Counted from the stretch's first letter, positions 14,451 to 24,270 are shown. The stretch is DNA of 32,315 nt from Gammaproteobacteria bacterium (GCA_015231865.1 JADGAU010000021.1:1-32315), one strand, 5' to 3'. A program made the numbers and translations. Notes: generated from the letters alone by a model not told the origin.

Positions 14451-14777
14451 CTATTTGCCAAAAAGAGCAAATTCCATTTCAATTAACTTAGACGCTATTC
14501 TGTCAGGATCAATTTGGTAGGTGCCTTCTTTAATTGATCTTTGCACGTCTTCTACCTTTTTGGTATCAACGATAGGAAGTTTGGCGATACTTTCTTCTAA
14601 TTTTTTTAAGTTGACAGCTGAAGAAGTTAAAGTCACATCATCAGAAACCCGGCTAGCCTTAGACTCTTTTTCGGCAACTTTATTAACAGACGTAACATTA
14701 TTTACAGCAGGCTTTATATTCGCCTGTGTTTTATGTGCCTGATTTGGGCTATTTCCGTTAATAGAATTTACTGACAT
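14451..14777 (-). CDS. flgM: Anti-sigma-28 factor FlgM
   Basis: A 108-residue protein that binds and inhibits sigma-28 (FliA) until it is exported through the completed hook-basal body. The N-terminus is low-complexity and disordered; the C-terminal FliA-binding helices are LKKLEESIAKLPIVDTKKVE, then VQRSIKEGTYQIDPDRIASK, then LIEMEF. The last part is the conserved GxYxIDxxxIAxKLIxxE signature. ATG 14777 has GGAG seven bases upstream; the track's longer start adds 18 hydrophobic residues that overlap the promoter and is rejected. A near-consensus sigma-28 promoter directly upstream implies the usual feedback control. Confidence 0.92.
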   Translation of the reverse strand: MSVNSINGNSPNQAHKTQANIKPAVNNVTSVNKVAEKESKASRVSDDVTLTSSAVNLKKLEESIAKLPIVDTKKVEDVQRSIKEGTYQIDPDRIASKLIEMEFALFGK

Positions 14778-14800
14778 GCTTATCTCCAATAGTAACAATA

Positions 14801-14827
14801 TTATCGTCCCAAAAGTCAGAACCTTTA
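14801..14827 (-). promoter_or_regulatory. Sigma-28 (FliA) promoter of flgM
   Basis: Minus strand TAAAGGTT, an 11-base spacer, then GACGATAA. The consensus is TAAAGTTT-N11-GCCGATAA, so 14 of 16 positions match with ideal spacing. The -10 element ends 23 bases before the FlgM ATG. Confidence 0.85.
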
Positions 14828-14948
14828 GCAAATTCTTTTATCAAATTTACTAAATTTGTCTAATATTTCTTAGCGCGATAATTTGCAACACTGCAACCAA
14901 TTATACACTGAATAAATAATCTTTAAAGAGGCTTATGCCTATAATTCT

Positions 14949-15665
14949 CTAAAAATTGACTCTAACTTTTCCAGGTTTAATAATAACGGCCTCAACAATT
15001 TTATTTGAACTGGAATTTCTAACTTTAATGATGTCATTTTTATGTCCATTATTAAGTGCAATTCCTTTCATTTGCACCTGGAATAATTTAGTTTGTGCGA
15101 TTATCATAACTTGTTGTTTTTTCTTAACCAGATAATTCGTTTTTAATTGGCTTGGCCTGATCATATTGCCGGTAGAAATATTCCTTTTTGCAATTTTACC
15201 TACAATATCTTTTAGTGTTGAAATATTCCTAAGATAACTGCCTTTATAGGGTTTAATCTTTTTATCTAAATCATCAACTTCAATCACATCACCTTTTAAA
15301 ATGGTATTATTAGCGACGATAACTTCTGTGTATAAATCGGCTTTAATCGGCACATAAATTTTCCACTGTGGAGAGGCACAGCGAACACCAACAGCGAAAT
15401 GATTATTAGCCCTGAAACTTCCTGTTGTAAAAGCTTCTAAATGAAGGCTACATTTCGGGAATTTGAACTTATCGCTTAATAAGGCTCCATTTATTGATTC
15501 TACAATAATTGTGTCTGGCATCTGCTCACGAGCATAATTAATTGCCACATCAATAATTGAATCCATCGATTGTTGTTCTATACTGGCGAAAATCTTATTG
15601 GCATAAACAATCGTGAATAGAAAAATACTGATTATGGTTACAATTAGGTTATGATGTCTTTTCAT
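14949..15665 (-). CDS. flgA: Flagellar basal-body P-ring formation chaperone FlgA
   Basis: A 238-residue periplasmic chaperone needed for assembly of the flagellar P ring from FlgI. A signal peptide (MKRHHNLIVTIISIFLFTIV, then YANKIFA) is followed by an N-terminal domain with two cysteines (PKCSLHLEAF and VGVRCASPQW). The SAF-like domain follows: ANNTILKGDVIEVDDLDKKI, the GKIAKRNISTGNMIRPSQL loop, and the terminal KNDIIKVRNSSSNKIVEAVI. Length fits the family. The track begins at a TTG 60 bases upstream; ATG 15665 puts the signal peptide at the N-terminus. It is divergent from the glycosylase gene, with a 69-base shared promoter region, and is followed by flgM on the same strand. Confidence 0.88.
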   Translation of the reverse strand: MKRHHNLIVTIISIFLFTIVYANKIFASIEQQSMDSIIDVAINYAREQMPDTIIVESINGALLSDKFKFPKCSLHLEAFTTGSFRANNHFAVGVRCASPQWKIYVPIKADLYTEVIVANNTILKGDVIEVDDLDKKIKPYKGSYLRNISTLKDIVGKIAKRNISTGNMIRPSQLKTNYLVKKKQQVMIIAQTKLFQVQMKGIALNNGHKNDIIKVRNSSSNKIVEAVIIKPGKVRVNF

Positions 15666-15734
15666 TTTATACACTGTGTTATTTATAGATGATTTCTTTT
15701 TTAATTTACCTTCACAAGATTTCAAGCAATTAAT

Positions 15735-16373
15735 ATGCCGGAAGACAATTTAATAGCACAACTTAGCGACCACCAAAAACAGTTAAAATCCTGCAAACTC
15801 TGTCCGCAAATGCATGGCCCTGCTGTTCATGGAGGCCCTATTGTTTCTCCAATATTATTGGTAGGGCAAGCTCCCGGGCCCAGAGAAATTGAAATTAACA
15901 GACCATTTGCCTGGACTGCAGGAAAAACTCTATTCTCCTGGTTTGAGACAATCGGGCTTGCGGAAAATGATTTTCGTCATAAAGTTTATATGACTGCTGT
16001 ATGCCGATGCTTCCCGGGCAAAAAAATAAACAAAGGTAAGGTTTTGGCTGGAGATCGGGTCCCGAGTCAAAAAGAAATCGGCATTTGTAGCCAATGGATA
16101 AGCACAGAAGTTGAATTATTAAAACCAAAATTAATCATCTTAGTCGGTAAATTAGCCATCTCTCAGGTACTCCCTGTCAAAAAACTGACTGATGTTATTG
16201 GTCAGTCATTTAATGCCGAATTTCATCAATGGCAGACAGACTTTATTCCATTACCTCATCCTTCAGGCTTATCTACCTGGTATCGAACCGAGCCGGGGAA
16301 AACACTTTTAAAACAGGCACTCAATAAGATTGAAAAACATCAAGCCTGGCAACATATATTAGAAGGTGAATAA
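15735..16373 (+). CDS. Uracil-DNA glycosylase family protein (family 4/5-like, 4Fe-4S type)
   Basis: A 212-residue protein of the uracil-DNA glycosylase superfamily. Motif 1 is VGQAPGPREIEINRPFAWTA (about residues 43-62) and motif 2 is LPHPSG with His175. Four candidate cluster cysteines are present in the order of iron-sulfur glycosylases: Cys20 and Cys23 (CKLCP), Cys90 or Cys92 (AVCRCFPG) and Cys118 (GICSQW). Such enzymes excise uracil from deaminated DNA. Motif 1 (GQAPGPREIE) is not the textbook family 4 GEAPG or family 5 GxAPA sequence, so activity on uracil is not assured. It sits between flgA (divergent) and trpF (63-base gap). Confidence 0.82.
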   Translation: MPEDNLIAQLSDHQKQLKSCKLCPQMHGPAVHGGPIVSPILLVGQAPGPREIEINRPFAWTAGKTLFSWFETIGLAENDFRHKVYMTAVCRCFPGKKINKGKVLAGDRVPSQKEIGICSQWISTEVELLKPKLIILVGKLAISQVLPVKKLTDVIGQSFNAEFHQWQTDFIPLPHPSGLSTWYRTEPGKTLLKQALNKIEKHQAWQHILEGE

Positions 16374-16436
16374 TTTATATTCAGTCAAAGCCTGTAAATT
16401 TTGCTAAAATACCTTTCTTTTATTTAAGGATAAACT

Positions 16437-17063
16437 TTGAAAACACGCGTCAAAATGTGTGGTATTACCCGTTTAGTAGATGCACAAGCTGCAATTGAGG
16501 CCGGTGTAGATGCTTTGGGCTTTGTCTTTTATCCGCCTAGTCCTCGCTATATAGAACCTGAAAAGGCTGCTGAGATTATTGCCCAAATACCGGCTTTTAT
16601 TAATTGTGTTGGCTTATTTGTAAATGAACAAGATAAAACCATTGAAAATATTCTTATACAAACTCAATTGGATTTAATTCAATTTCATGGCGATGAAAGT
16701 CATGAATTTTGTAAACAATTCTCTCGTCCTTTTATCAAAGCTATTCGCATGAAGGATGAACAAAATATACAACATTCTATTGAACAATATCCTACTGCAA
16801 AAGGGATTTTATTAGATAGCTATGTCAAAGGAGTCCCTGGAGGAACCGGAGAAATATTCAATTGGGATAAAATTCCAGATAATTTAACTAAGCCGATTAT
16901 TCTGGCCGGGGGCCTTTCAGCAAACAATATTGCCCAGGCCATCAAACAAGTTAATCCCTATGCAGTTGATGTCAGTGGTGGTATTGAAGCGCATCCTGGC
17001 GTAAAATCAGATGATAAAATTAATGAATTTATGAGACAGGTTTATTTAACAAAACTTATATGA
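16437..17063 (+). CDS. trpF: Phosphoribosylanthranilate isomerase TrpF
   Basis: A 208-residue TIM-barrel enzyme converting phosphoribosylanthranilate to CdRP, the third step from anthranilate to tryptophan. Family motifs are KMCGITRLVDAQAAIEAGVD at the start (catalytic Cys in CGI), IQFHGDES, and near the end LAGGLSANNI and VDVSGGIE for phosphate binding. The start is TTG 16437, with AAGGA about six bases upstream; no better ATG precedes the KMCG motif. It opens the trpF-trpB-trpA-accD block. Confidence 0.97.
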   Translation: MKTRVKMCGITRLVDAQAAIEAGVDALGFVFYPPSPRYIEPEKAAEIIAQIPAFINCVGLFVNEQDKTIENILIQTQLDLIQFHGDESHEFCKQFSRPFIKAIRMKDEQNIQHSIEQYPTAKGILLDSYVKGVPGGTGEIFNWDKIPDNLTKPIILAGGLSANNIAQAIKQVNPYAVDVSGGIEAHPGVKSDDKINEFMRQVYLTKLI

Positions 17064-17122
17064 AACTCAGATTAACATAAACAGATACTATTAATTAAAC
17101 TACCTATTTTGAGCTACTAATT

Positions 17123-18358
17123 ATGTCAAACAACTCACAATCTCCTAACTCACAAGCTGAAGCTGTTTATTCTATGCCGGATGAACGTGGACACTTTGGT
17201 CCCTATGGCGGCCTTTTTGTTGCCGAAACTTTAATGCAACCCTTAGAAGAGTTAAATCAAGCCTATGAACATTATAAAAATGAACCTTCCTTTGTAAAGG
17301 AATTAGATAATGACTTGAGTCAATATGTTGGCAGACCATCTCCTTTATATTTTGCTAAAAACTGGACGACGAAATTAAATGGTGCAAAAATCTATTTAAA
17401 AAGGGAAGATTTAAATCATACCGGTGCACATAAAGTAAACAATACCGTTGGTCAAATATTATTAGCACAACGTATGGGTAAGAAAAGAATCATTGCCGAA
17501 ACCGGTGCAGGACAACATGGTGTTGCAACCGCAACAGTTTGTGCTCGTTTAGGTCTCGAATGTGTTATTTATATGGGCGAAGAAGATATTCAGCGCCAGG
17601 CGCTAAATGTTTATCGTATGCGTTTATTAGGTGCCACTGTGGTTAGTGTCACTTCCGGTTCTAAAACGCTAAAAGATGCTCTCAATGAAGCCATGCGCGA
17701 TTGGGTTACCAATATTGATGATACTTTCTATATTATCGGCACAGCAGCAGGACCTCACCCCTACCCTGCTATGGTCAGAGATTTTCAATCCATTATTGGC
17801 CGTGAAGCAAAACAACAAATTCTTGCTCAAGAAGGTAGATTGCCTGATGCCCTGGTTGCCTGTATTGGTGGTGGTTCCAATGCTATCGGTTTATTTTATC
17901 CTTTTATCGATGATAAATCTGTTAAAATATATGGTGTTGAAGCAGCAGGAAAAGGTCTGGAAACAGGGGAACATGCAGCTCCATTATGTGCGGGCAAGCC
18001 TGGTGTATTACATGGAAATCGTACCTATTTGATGGAAGATAGAAATGGCCAGATTATTCCAACACATTCTGTTTCTGCCGGACTTGATTACCCTGGCGTA
18101 GGTCCTGAGCATGCCTGGTTAAAGGATATAAACCGTGCCAATTATGTTTCTGTTAAAGATCATGAAGCATTAGACGGTTTCCATGAACTGACTCAGGTTG
18201 AAGGTATTATACCGGCATTGGAATCCAGCCATGCCATTGCCTATGTTAGCAAACTTGCTCCAGAGATGGATAAAGACCAAATTATTATTATGAATTTATC
18301 TGGACGTGGCGATAAAGATATCCACACAGTTGCTACGATAGATGGAATAGAGTTTTAA
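17123..18358 (+). CDS. trpB: Tryptophan synthase beta chain TrpB
   Basis: A 411-residue PLP enzyme that joins indole and serine to give tryptophan. PLP-binding Lys lies in [11 protein letters not shown]. Other signatures are [22 protein letters not shown], the glycine loop [10 protein letters not shown] and the C-terminal NLSGRGDKD. Length is typical. It works as an alpha2-beta2 complex with TrpA encoded 15-18 bases downstream, with indole channelled between subunits. A small ORF overlapping it in another frame is a shadow. Confidence 0.98.
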   Translation: MSNNSQSPNSQAEAVYSMPDERGHFGPYGGLFVAETLMQPLEELNQAYEHYKNEPSFVKELDNDLSQYVGRPSPLYFAKNWTTKLNGAKIYLKREDLNHTGAHKVNNTVGQILLAQRMGKKRIIAETGAGQHGVATATVCARLGLECVIYMGEEDIQRQALNVYRMRLLGATVVSVTSGSKTLKDALNEAMRDWVTNIDDTFYIIGTAAGPHPYPAMVRDFQSIIGREAKQQILAQEGRLPDALVACIGGGSNAIGLFYPFIDDKSVKIYGVEAAGKGLETGEHAAPLCAGKPGVLHGNRTYLMEDRNGQIIPTHSVSAGLDYPGVGPEHAWLKDINRANYVSVKDHEALDGFHELTQVEGIIPALESSHAIAYVSKLAPEMDKDQIIIMNLSGRGDKDIHTVATIDGIEF

Positions 18359-18376
18359 GGTTAAAAGGAAATTGTG

Positions 18377-19195
18377 ATGAGTAGAATCTCTTCCGTATTT
18401 GAATCACTAAAAAATAACAATCAAAAAGCATTAATCCCTTATATTACTGCTGGCGATCCAAATTTAGACATCACTGTGCCATTGATGCATGAAATGGTTA
18501 AAGCAGGTGCCAATATTATTGAGTTAGGTATTCCCTTTTCAGATCCCATGGCAGATGGTCCGGTCATTCAAAAAGCCAGTGAACGTGCTCTTGTTCACAA
18601 TACCTCTTTAATGGATGTTTTTAATCTGGTTAAGCAATTTAGAGAGGATGATAAAGACACACCAATTATTTTAATGGGTTATTTAAATCCAATTGAAATC
18701 ATGGGTTATCAAAATTTTGTTGACCAGGCGCATGCAGCAGATATTGATGGTGTTCTTATTGTTGATTTTCCACCAGAAGAAAGTCATGAATTTAATATCG
18801 CCATGAAAGAAAAAGAATTAGATACGATATTCTTACTTTCACCAACAACGACAGATAATAGAATCAAACTCATTTGCGATCAGGCTAGTGGCTTTGTTTA
18901 CTATGTCGCCATTAAAGGCGTTACCGGTTCTGCTCAGCTTGATACTGCTGATATCGCTGATAGAATTACTCATATCAAGAATATGACACAACTACCGATT
19001 GGGGTAGGCTTTGGAATTAAAAATGCTGAAACCGCATCAAAACTAGGTGCAGCTGCTGATGCGGTCATTGTTGGCAGTGCAAATGTGCAACTAATTGAAT
19101 CAGGAATAGAGAATAATTTGAATAATCAGGCTATAATGCAAAATATCTTTGATTTGTTATCATCTATGAGAGTCGCATTAAATCAACTTAAATAA
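18377..19195 (+). CDS. trpA: Tryptophan synthase alpha chain TrpA
   Basis: A 272-residue TIM-barrel subunit cleaving indole-3-glycerol phosphate to indole and glyceraldehyde 3-phosphate. Catalytic Glu is in ANIIELGIPFSDPMADGPVI and Asp in IDGVLIVDFPPEE. Phosphate-binding motifs GVTGS, VGFGI and VIVGSA are present. ATG 18377 is preferred to the track's GTG 18374: AAGGA at 18365-18369 is 7 bases from the ATG and 4 from the GTG. Confidence 0.98.
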   Translation: MSRISSVFESLKNNNQKALIPYITAGDPNLDITVPLMHEMVKAGANIIELGIPFSDPMADGPVIQKASERALVHNTSLMDVFNLVKQFREDDKDTPIILMGYLNPIEIMGYQNFVDQAHAADIDGVLIVDFPPEESHEFNIAMKEKELDTIFLLSPTTTDNRIKLICDQASGFVYYVAIKGVTGSAQLDTADIADRITHIKNMTQLPIGVGFGIKNAETASKLGAAADAVIVGSANVQLIESGIENNLNNQAIMQNIFDLLSSMRVALNQLK

Positions 19196-19216
19196 AATAA
19201 TTAGAGAAAATAAGTA

Positions 19217-20086
19217 ATGAGCTCTGAAAACGTAAGTAGCTGGTTTCGTAAACTATTACCATCCATTAGCACCGATGGTGCTTCCAAAAAAACAGTTCCA
19301 GAAGGATTATGGGAAAAATGCCCTTCCTGTAGTGCTGTTTTATACCGCGTTGAATTGGAAAAGAATTTAGAGGTTTGTCCAAAATGCGATCATCATCTAC
19401 GCATAACTGCTCGTAAGCGCCTGGAAGCATTTTTTGATGACGATAGCATGAAAGAAATTGCCGAAAAGATAAAACCGGTTGATGCGTTAAAATTTAAAGA
19501 TTCAAAAAAATATAAAGATCGTTTAATAGCTGCACAAAAAGCTTCTGGCGAAAAAGATGCGCTGATTACTTTTCAAGGTCATGTTAATGGTGTCAATCTT
19601 GTCGCCGCAGCATTTGATTTTCGTTTTATGGGCGGCTCTATGGGCTCTGTTGTTGGTGAAAAATTTATCCGTGCGGCAAAAGTTAGTTTAGAAAAAGACA
19701 TTCCACTGGTTTGTTTTTCTTCAAGTGGTGGTGCGCGTATGCAGGAAGCCTTATTCTCTTTAATGCAAATGGCTAAAACTAGTGCCATATTGGGAAGACT
19801 AAGAAAAAGAGGCATTCCTTATATTTCTATTATGACTGATCCGACCATGGGTGGAGTATCTGCCAGTTTAGCAATGCTTGGAGATATTAATGTTGCTGAA
19901 CCGAATGCGCTTGTAGGCTTTGCTGGTCCTCGAGTTATCGAACAAACTGTGCGTGAAAAATTACCAGAAGGTTTTCAACGTAGTGAATTCTTATTGGAGC
20001 ATGGTGCCATTGACATGATCATTCCGCGCCATCAAATGCGTGACAGAATTAGTAATATCTTATCCATGTTAAAAAAGCCCATTTAA
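19217..20086 (+). CDS. accD: Acetyl-CoA carboxylase carboxyltransferase subunit beta AccD
   Basis: A 289-residue subunit that, with AccA, transfers the carboxyl group from biotin to acetyl-CoA to form malonyl-CoA for fatty-acid synthesis. The N-terminal zinc ribbon has four cysteines (WEKCPSC and [10 protein letters not shown]). The crotonase-like domain shows [40 protein letters not shown] and [20 protein letters not shown]. Its place after trpA is conserved in gammaproteobacteria. An 11-bp inverted repeat follows, before folC. Confidence 0.98.
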   Translation: MSSENVSSWFRKLLPSISTDGASKKTVPEGLWEKCPSCSAVLYRVELEKNLEVCPKCDHHLRITARKRLEAFFDDDSMKEIAEKIKPVDALKFKDSKKYKDRLIAAQKASGEKDALITFQGHVNGVNLVAAAFDFRFMGGSMGSVVGEKFIRAAKVSLEKDIPLVCFSSSGGARMQEALFSLMQMAKTSAILGRLRKRGIPYISIMTDPTMGGVSASLAMLGDINVAEPNALVGFAGPRVIEQTVREKLPEGFQRSEFLLEHGAIDMIIPRHQMRDRISNILSMLKKPI

Positions 20087-20122
20087 CTGTCAAAGCTTTT
20101 TATTAGCAAGATATTTTAGGGT

Positions 20123-20152
20123 AGATTTGTTTTACCGCCTTAAAACAAATCT
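20123..20152. terminator. Perfect 11-bp hairpin between accD and folC
   Basis: AGATTTGTTTT (20123-20133) and AAAACAAATCT (20142-20152) are perfect inverted complements with an 8-base loop. The stem is AT-rich and no clean T run follows, so it may be a weak terminator, an mRNA end stabiliser or a protein-binding palindrome. Confidence 0.45.
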
Positions 20153-20226
20153 CCTATTTGGAATATAACTTTTATTCACATACAGACAACTTATCGTCAA
20201 CTTAATAGTTCTACCTTCCATAAAAA

Positions 20227-21546
20227 ATGAAACGAACACTCGCTCAATGGCTTTCCTGGCAGGAAACACTTAACCCTAGTGAAATTGATTTAGGCTTAGA
20301 ACGAGTCAATCAGATACTAGCAAAGCTTCAACCAGGATTTTCACTAGATAAACCCGAACACTCCCTGCCCTTTGTATTAATCACTATTGGTGGTACAAAC
20401 GGTAAGGGGTCTACTATTGAATACCTTCATTCTATTTTAGCTGGTGCAGGTTATAAAACAGGTGTTTACACCTCACCTCATTTTGTTGATTACAATGAAA
20501 GAATTCAAATTAATCATCAACAGATTTCTGATGAGGTGCTCTGTGAGATGTTTGAACAAATTGAATTTGCCAGGGAACAAACCCAACTTACCTATTTTGA
20601 ATTTGGAACACTTGCTGCCATTCAATATTTTACAGAACAATGCTGCGATGTGGTTATTTTAGAGGTTGGTCTTGGTGGAAGGCTAGATGCCGTTAATTGT
20701 TTAGATGCCGATTGCGCACTGGTAACAACGGTCAGTCTGGATCATCAGGATTGGTTAGGTGACAATATTGAGACCATAGCTAAAGAAAAAGCAGGAATAT
20801 ATCGAAACAATAAAATTGCTATTTATGGTGATACTGAAGTTCCCGAAAACATCCTGGACATAACAAAAGATAATCATATAGGCTTATTTAAGTATGAACA
20901 AGATTATTTATATGTAAGAGAAAAAAATGATTCATACTGGAATTGGCAACATAATTCAGCCATAGGAACAAAGTCCATTAAATCGCTGCCCAATTCTCCA
21001 ATAGTCGGTGAAATTCAATATAAAAATATGGCTAATACATTAATGGTAATTAACGCATTAACTGCGAAAAAATTACTTAAGGAAATTTCTCCCGATACTA
21101 TTATAAAAGGCATTATAAATTCACGCCTATCCGGTCGATTACAAATTATTCACAATGATCCATTAACGCTATTGGATGTTGCCCATAATGAACAAGCTGC
21201 ATTAGTTTTAAAAAACTATTTAGTACAAACTAAGGCCAAAAATATATCGGCGATTTTTTCTGTGCTAAAAGATAAAGATTATCAAAAGATCATTAATATT
21301 CTAGCGCCAATTATTTATCATTGGCATGTTTATACCTTAGATTCACCTCGGGCACTCAGTTCAAAAAAAATTGCTCGGGTAATACAGGATTGCGTGGGTG
21401 AAAATTCAGTTACATGTTATAATGAATTTAACGAAGCCTATCAATCTTGCTCCCAAGCTAATAAGACCCAAGCTTCAGCAGATTGTATTATTATTTTTGG
21501 TTCTTTTTTAACTGTTTCAGACGCGAAAATCTATTTTCATGGCTAA
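20227..21546 (+). CDS. folC: Bifunctional folylpolyglutamate / dihydrofolate synthase FolC
   Basis: A 439-residue Mur-ligase-family enzyme that adds glutamate to dihydropteroate and polyglutamate tails to folates. The P-loop is TIGGTNGKGSTIEYLHSILA. Further signatures are YTSPHFVDYNERIQI, EVGLGGRLDAVN, TVSLDHQDWLGD with the carbamylated-Lys region KEKAGI, and LLDVAHNEQAA starting the C-terminal domain. Its 3' end overlaps dedD by 8 bases, indicating coupled expression. Confidence 0.96.
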   Translation: MKRTLAQWLSWQETLNPSEIDLGLERVNQILAKLQPGFSLDKPEHSLPFVLITIGGTNGKGSTIEYLHSILAGAGYKTGVYTSPHFVDYNERIQINHQQISDEVLCEMFEQIEFAREQTQLTYFEFGTLAAIQYFTEQCCDVVILEVGLGGRLDAVNCLDADCALVTTVSLDHQDWLGDNIETIAKEKAGIYRNNKIAIYGDTEVPENILDITKDNHIGLFKYEQDYLYVREKNDSYWNWQHNSAIGTKSIKSLPNSPIVGEIQYKNMANTLMVINALTAKKLLKEISPDTIIKGIINSRLSGRLQIIHNDPLTLLDVAHNEQAALVLKNYLVQTKAKNISAIFSVLKDKDYQKIINILAPIIYHWHVYTLDSPRALSSKKIARVIQDCVGENSVTCYNEFNEAYQSCSQANKTQASADCIIIFGSFLTVSDAKIYFHG

Positions 21547-22240
21547 AAACAATTCATCTCAAAGTGATTCTTCTAAAAATAAGTCAAACGATGACAATTC
21601 ATCTATGGTTGATGTTAAGCAACGTATTGTAGGGGCAATTGTTATTATTTCACTGGCGGTTATCTTTTTGCCAATGATATTAAATAAAAAATCCTCTAAA
21701 CCCTCAATTGATGAAAACCTTCAAATGCCTGGAATGCCGGATGAGCTTAAATATTCTATTATTACATCCTATAAAAAATTACCAACAGCCCCTAATATGC
21801 CTGAAATTGTAAAACCTGAGGTGTACCCTGTTGATGAACACAATATAAAATTAGTAGAAAAACAGGCAATTAAATTTGAACAACAACTAAGTCAGCAATC
21901 AAGAGCTGAAAATACCTCAACAACTAAAAGCTCATCTGAAACGCTAAAGAAATTAAACGCACAAACTAAAAGACAGCCTATTAAAGAAGAGAATCAAAGC
22001 CCTTATAAAGATGCTTATATTGTTCAGTTAGGTACTTTTAGAAAAATTTCTAATGCACAGGATTTGACCAGGAAGTTAAGAATCAAAGGTTATAAAGCTT
22101 ACCTTGAGTTAATTAAACTATCAGGTAAATCTTATTATCGAGTCAGAGTTGGCCCTTTTATTTTAAAAGATCAAGCTCAAAAGGCACTGGATGGCATCAA
22201 TCAAAAATTTAAAATTAAAGGTCGATTGATTAAGGACTAA
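21539..22240 (+). CDS. dedD: SPOR-domain cell-division protein, DedD-like
   Basis: A 233-residue inner-membrane protein. A short charged cytoplasmic N-terminus is followed by one TM helix (RIVGAIVIISLAVIFLPMIL, about 29-48), a low-complexity periplasmic linker, and a C-terminal SPOR domain (about 158-232: AYIVQLGTFRKISNAQDLTR, then YYRVRVGPF). SPOR domains bind denuded glycan strands at the division septum. The position between folC and cvpA is the conserved dedD locus. It overlaps folC upstream and cvpA downstream. Confidence 0.9.
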   Translation: MAKNNSSQSDSSKNKSNDDNSSMVDVKQRIVGAIVIISLAVIFLPMILNKKSSKPSIDENLQMPGMPDELKYSIITSYKKLPTAPNMPEIVKPEVYPVDEHNIKLVEKQAIKFEQQLSQQSRAENTSTTKSSSETLKKLNAQTKRQPIKEENQSPYKDAYIVQLGTFRKISNAQDLTRKLRIKGYKAYLELIKLSGKSYYRVRVGPFILKDQAQKALDGINQKFKIKGRLIKD

Positions 22241-22746
22241 TGATGCAGCTTATCTGGATAGATTACTTTATTCTCACCGTAATTGTTATTTCAATGCTCA
22301 TTTCATTATGGCGTGGATTTGTTAAAGAAGCACTATCACTTGTTGGTTGGATATTAGCAGTGTTTATTGGTCTTAAATATATGCAAATTTTAGCAATGAT
22401 TTTGCAGGATAAGTTGCAATCACTACCACCATCAATTAATAGTATTTTAGCCTTTGCAATTTTATTTATACTCACTTTAATTGTTGCAGCTCTAATCAAT
22501 AATTTAGTCAGTAAACTAGTTGAAAAAACTGGCTTAACGGGAACAGATCGGAGCATTGGTATGCTTTTTGGTATTGCCAGAGGCATTGTGTTGATAGGTA
22601 TCTTAGTGTTGTTAGCTGGATTTACAGCAGTGCCACAAGATCCCTGGTGGAAACAATCATTATTGATCTCCCATTTTCAACAAATAGCTGATATCCTAGC
22701 TAGCTTTCTACCTGACGATATCGCAGGTAGGTTAAAATTTATTTAA
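22240..22746 (+). CDS. cvpA: CvpA family membrane protein
   Basis: A 168-residue inner-membrane protein with about four TM helices. Typical CvpA features are WIDYFILTVIVISMLISLWR, GFVKEALSLVGWILAVFIG, TGLTGTDRSIGMLFGIARGI and PQDPWWKQSLLI. The family is linked to colicin V export and envelope stress, with an unclear mechanism; in gammaproteobacteria it is transcribed with purF. Its ATG overlaps the dedD stop (TAATG), and a second in-frame ATG is at 22243. Confidence 0.95.
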   Translation: MMQLIWIDYFILTVIVISMLISLWRGFVKEALSLVGWILAVFIGLKYMQILAMILQDKLQSLPPSINSILAFAILFILTLIVAALINNLVSKLVEKTGLTGTDRSIGMLFGIARGIVLIGILVLLAGFTAVPQDPWWKQSLLISHFQQIADILASFLPDDIAGRLKFI

Positions 22747-22764
22747 TTTAACAGGACTCTCATA

Positions 22765-24270
22765 ATGTGCGGTATTATTGGAATTGTTGCCCATGACAAT
22801 GTTAATGAAAGTTTGTATGAAGGCTTAACTGTTTTACAGCATAGGGGACAGGATGCTGCGGGTATTGTTACCTATAAAAGTGGCAGAATGCACCTTCGTA
22901 AAGATAATGGCCTGGTTAAAGAAGTTTTTGGTACCGAACACATGTTCCGATTGCAAGGTAGAATGGGTATAGGTCATGTCCGTTATCCAACTGCTGGAAC
23001 ATCCTCAACGGCAGAAGCACAACCTCTATATGTTAATTCACCCTATGGTGTTGCCATGGCTCATAATGGTAATTTGACCAATGCAGATGAACTGGCACAG
23101 GAAATTCTTTTAAAAGATCATAGACACTTAAATACTGACTCTGATTCCGAAGTATTACTTAATATTTTTGCACATAAATTGCAGGCAAGTGGCCATCAAA
23201 GGATTAATGATGAAGATGTTTTAAACGCAGTAGAAAATGTTCATCAACGCTGTCGAGGTGCTTATGCTGCTGTTGCCATGATAACAGGATATGGCATTGT
23301 TGGTTTTAGAGATCCACTGGGGATCCGTCCTGTCGTTATTGGAGAAAAGAAAACAGATAAAGGAACTGACTATTGTATTGCCTCAGAAAGTGTTGCTTTA
23401 GATGTGCTAGGCTTTAAACTGATAAGAGATATTGCTCCTGGCGAAGCCGTTATTTTACGATATGATGGTAAACTTATTACACGCCAATGTGCAGAAAACC
23501 CACAATATCGTCCCTGTATTTTTGAGCATGTTTATTTTGCCAGACCTGACTCAATTATAGATAATATCTCAGTATACAAAACCCGTTTAAGAATGGGTGA
23601 AACACTGGCACATAAAATCATGCGGATCCGCCCTGATCATCAAATTGATGTGGTCATTCCAATTCCGGACACCAGTCGTGCCTCGGCAATGGAACTGGCT
23701 TTAACGCTCGGTGTTAAATATCGTGAAGGTTTCATAAAGAATCGTTATATCGGTCGAACTTTTATTATGCCCGGACAAAAACAGCGTAAAAAATCTGTGA
23801 AACAAAAACTTAATGCCATGAGTTTAGAGTTTAGAAAAAGAAATGTTTTATTAGTTGATGACTCTATCGTTCGTGGTACGACATCCAAAGAAATCGTAAA
23901 AATGGCACGAGATGCCGGTGCTAGAAATGTCTTTTTTGCTTCTGCTTCTCCTCCGGTTTGTCATCCCAACGTCTATGGAATTGACATGCCATCACCAACT
24001 GAATTTGTTGCCTACAATAAAACTGAAGAAGAGATTGCCAAAGCCATTGGTGTTGACTGGTTAATCTATCAGGATTTGGATGATCTAATTGCCTCTTGTA
24101 TTCGAGGCAACAAAAAAATCACAAAATACGACACTTCTGTCTTTAATGGTGAATATGTTACCGGTGATATTGATGCCGCATATTTAAAGCGTATCAATAA
24201 AAGAAGAAATGATAAATCTAAACAAGCCCGTTTTCATCAAAATGTAGAGATTTTAGGGATCAACAACTAA
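22765..24270 (+). CDS. purF: Amidophosphoribosyltransferase PurF
   Basis: A 501-residue enzyme catalysing the first committed step of purine synthesis: glutamine amide nitrogen is transferred to PRPP to give phosphoribosylamine. Cys2 (MCGIIGIV) is the glutaminase nucleophile after Met removal; RGQDAAGI and HNGNLTN belong to the N-terminal domain. The phosphoribosyltransferase domain has the PRPP loop VLLVDDSIVRGTTSKEIV. AGGA lies upstream in AACAGGACTC. Its stop overlaps the start of the next gene by one base. Confidence 0.98.
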   Translation: MCGIIGIVAHDNVNESLYEGLTVLQHRGQDAAGIVTYKSGRMHLRKDNGLVKEVFGTEHMFRLQGRMGIGHVRYPTAGTSSTAEAQPLYVNSPYGVAMAHNGNLTNADELAQEILLKDHRHLNTDSDSEVLLNIFAHKLQASGHQRINDEDVLNAVENVHQRCRGAYAAVAMITGYGIVGFRDPLGIRPVVIGEKKTDKGTDYCIASESVALDVLGFKLIRDIAPGEAVILRYDGKLITRQCAENPQYRPCIFEHVYFARPDSIIDNISVYKTRLRMGETLAHKIMRIRPDHQIDVVIPIPDTSRASAMELALTLGVKYREGFIKNRYIGRTFIMPGQKQRKKSVKQKLNAMSLEFRKRNVLLVDDSIVRGTTSKEIVKMARDAGARNVFFASASPPVCHPNVYGIDMPSPTEFVAYNKTEEEIAKAIGVDWLIYQDLDDLIASCIRGNKKITKYDTSVFNGEYVTGDIDAAYLKRINKRRNDKSKQARFHQNVEILGINN

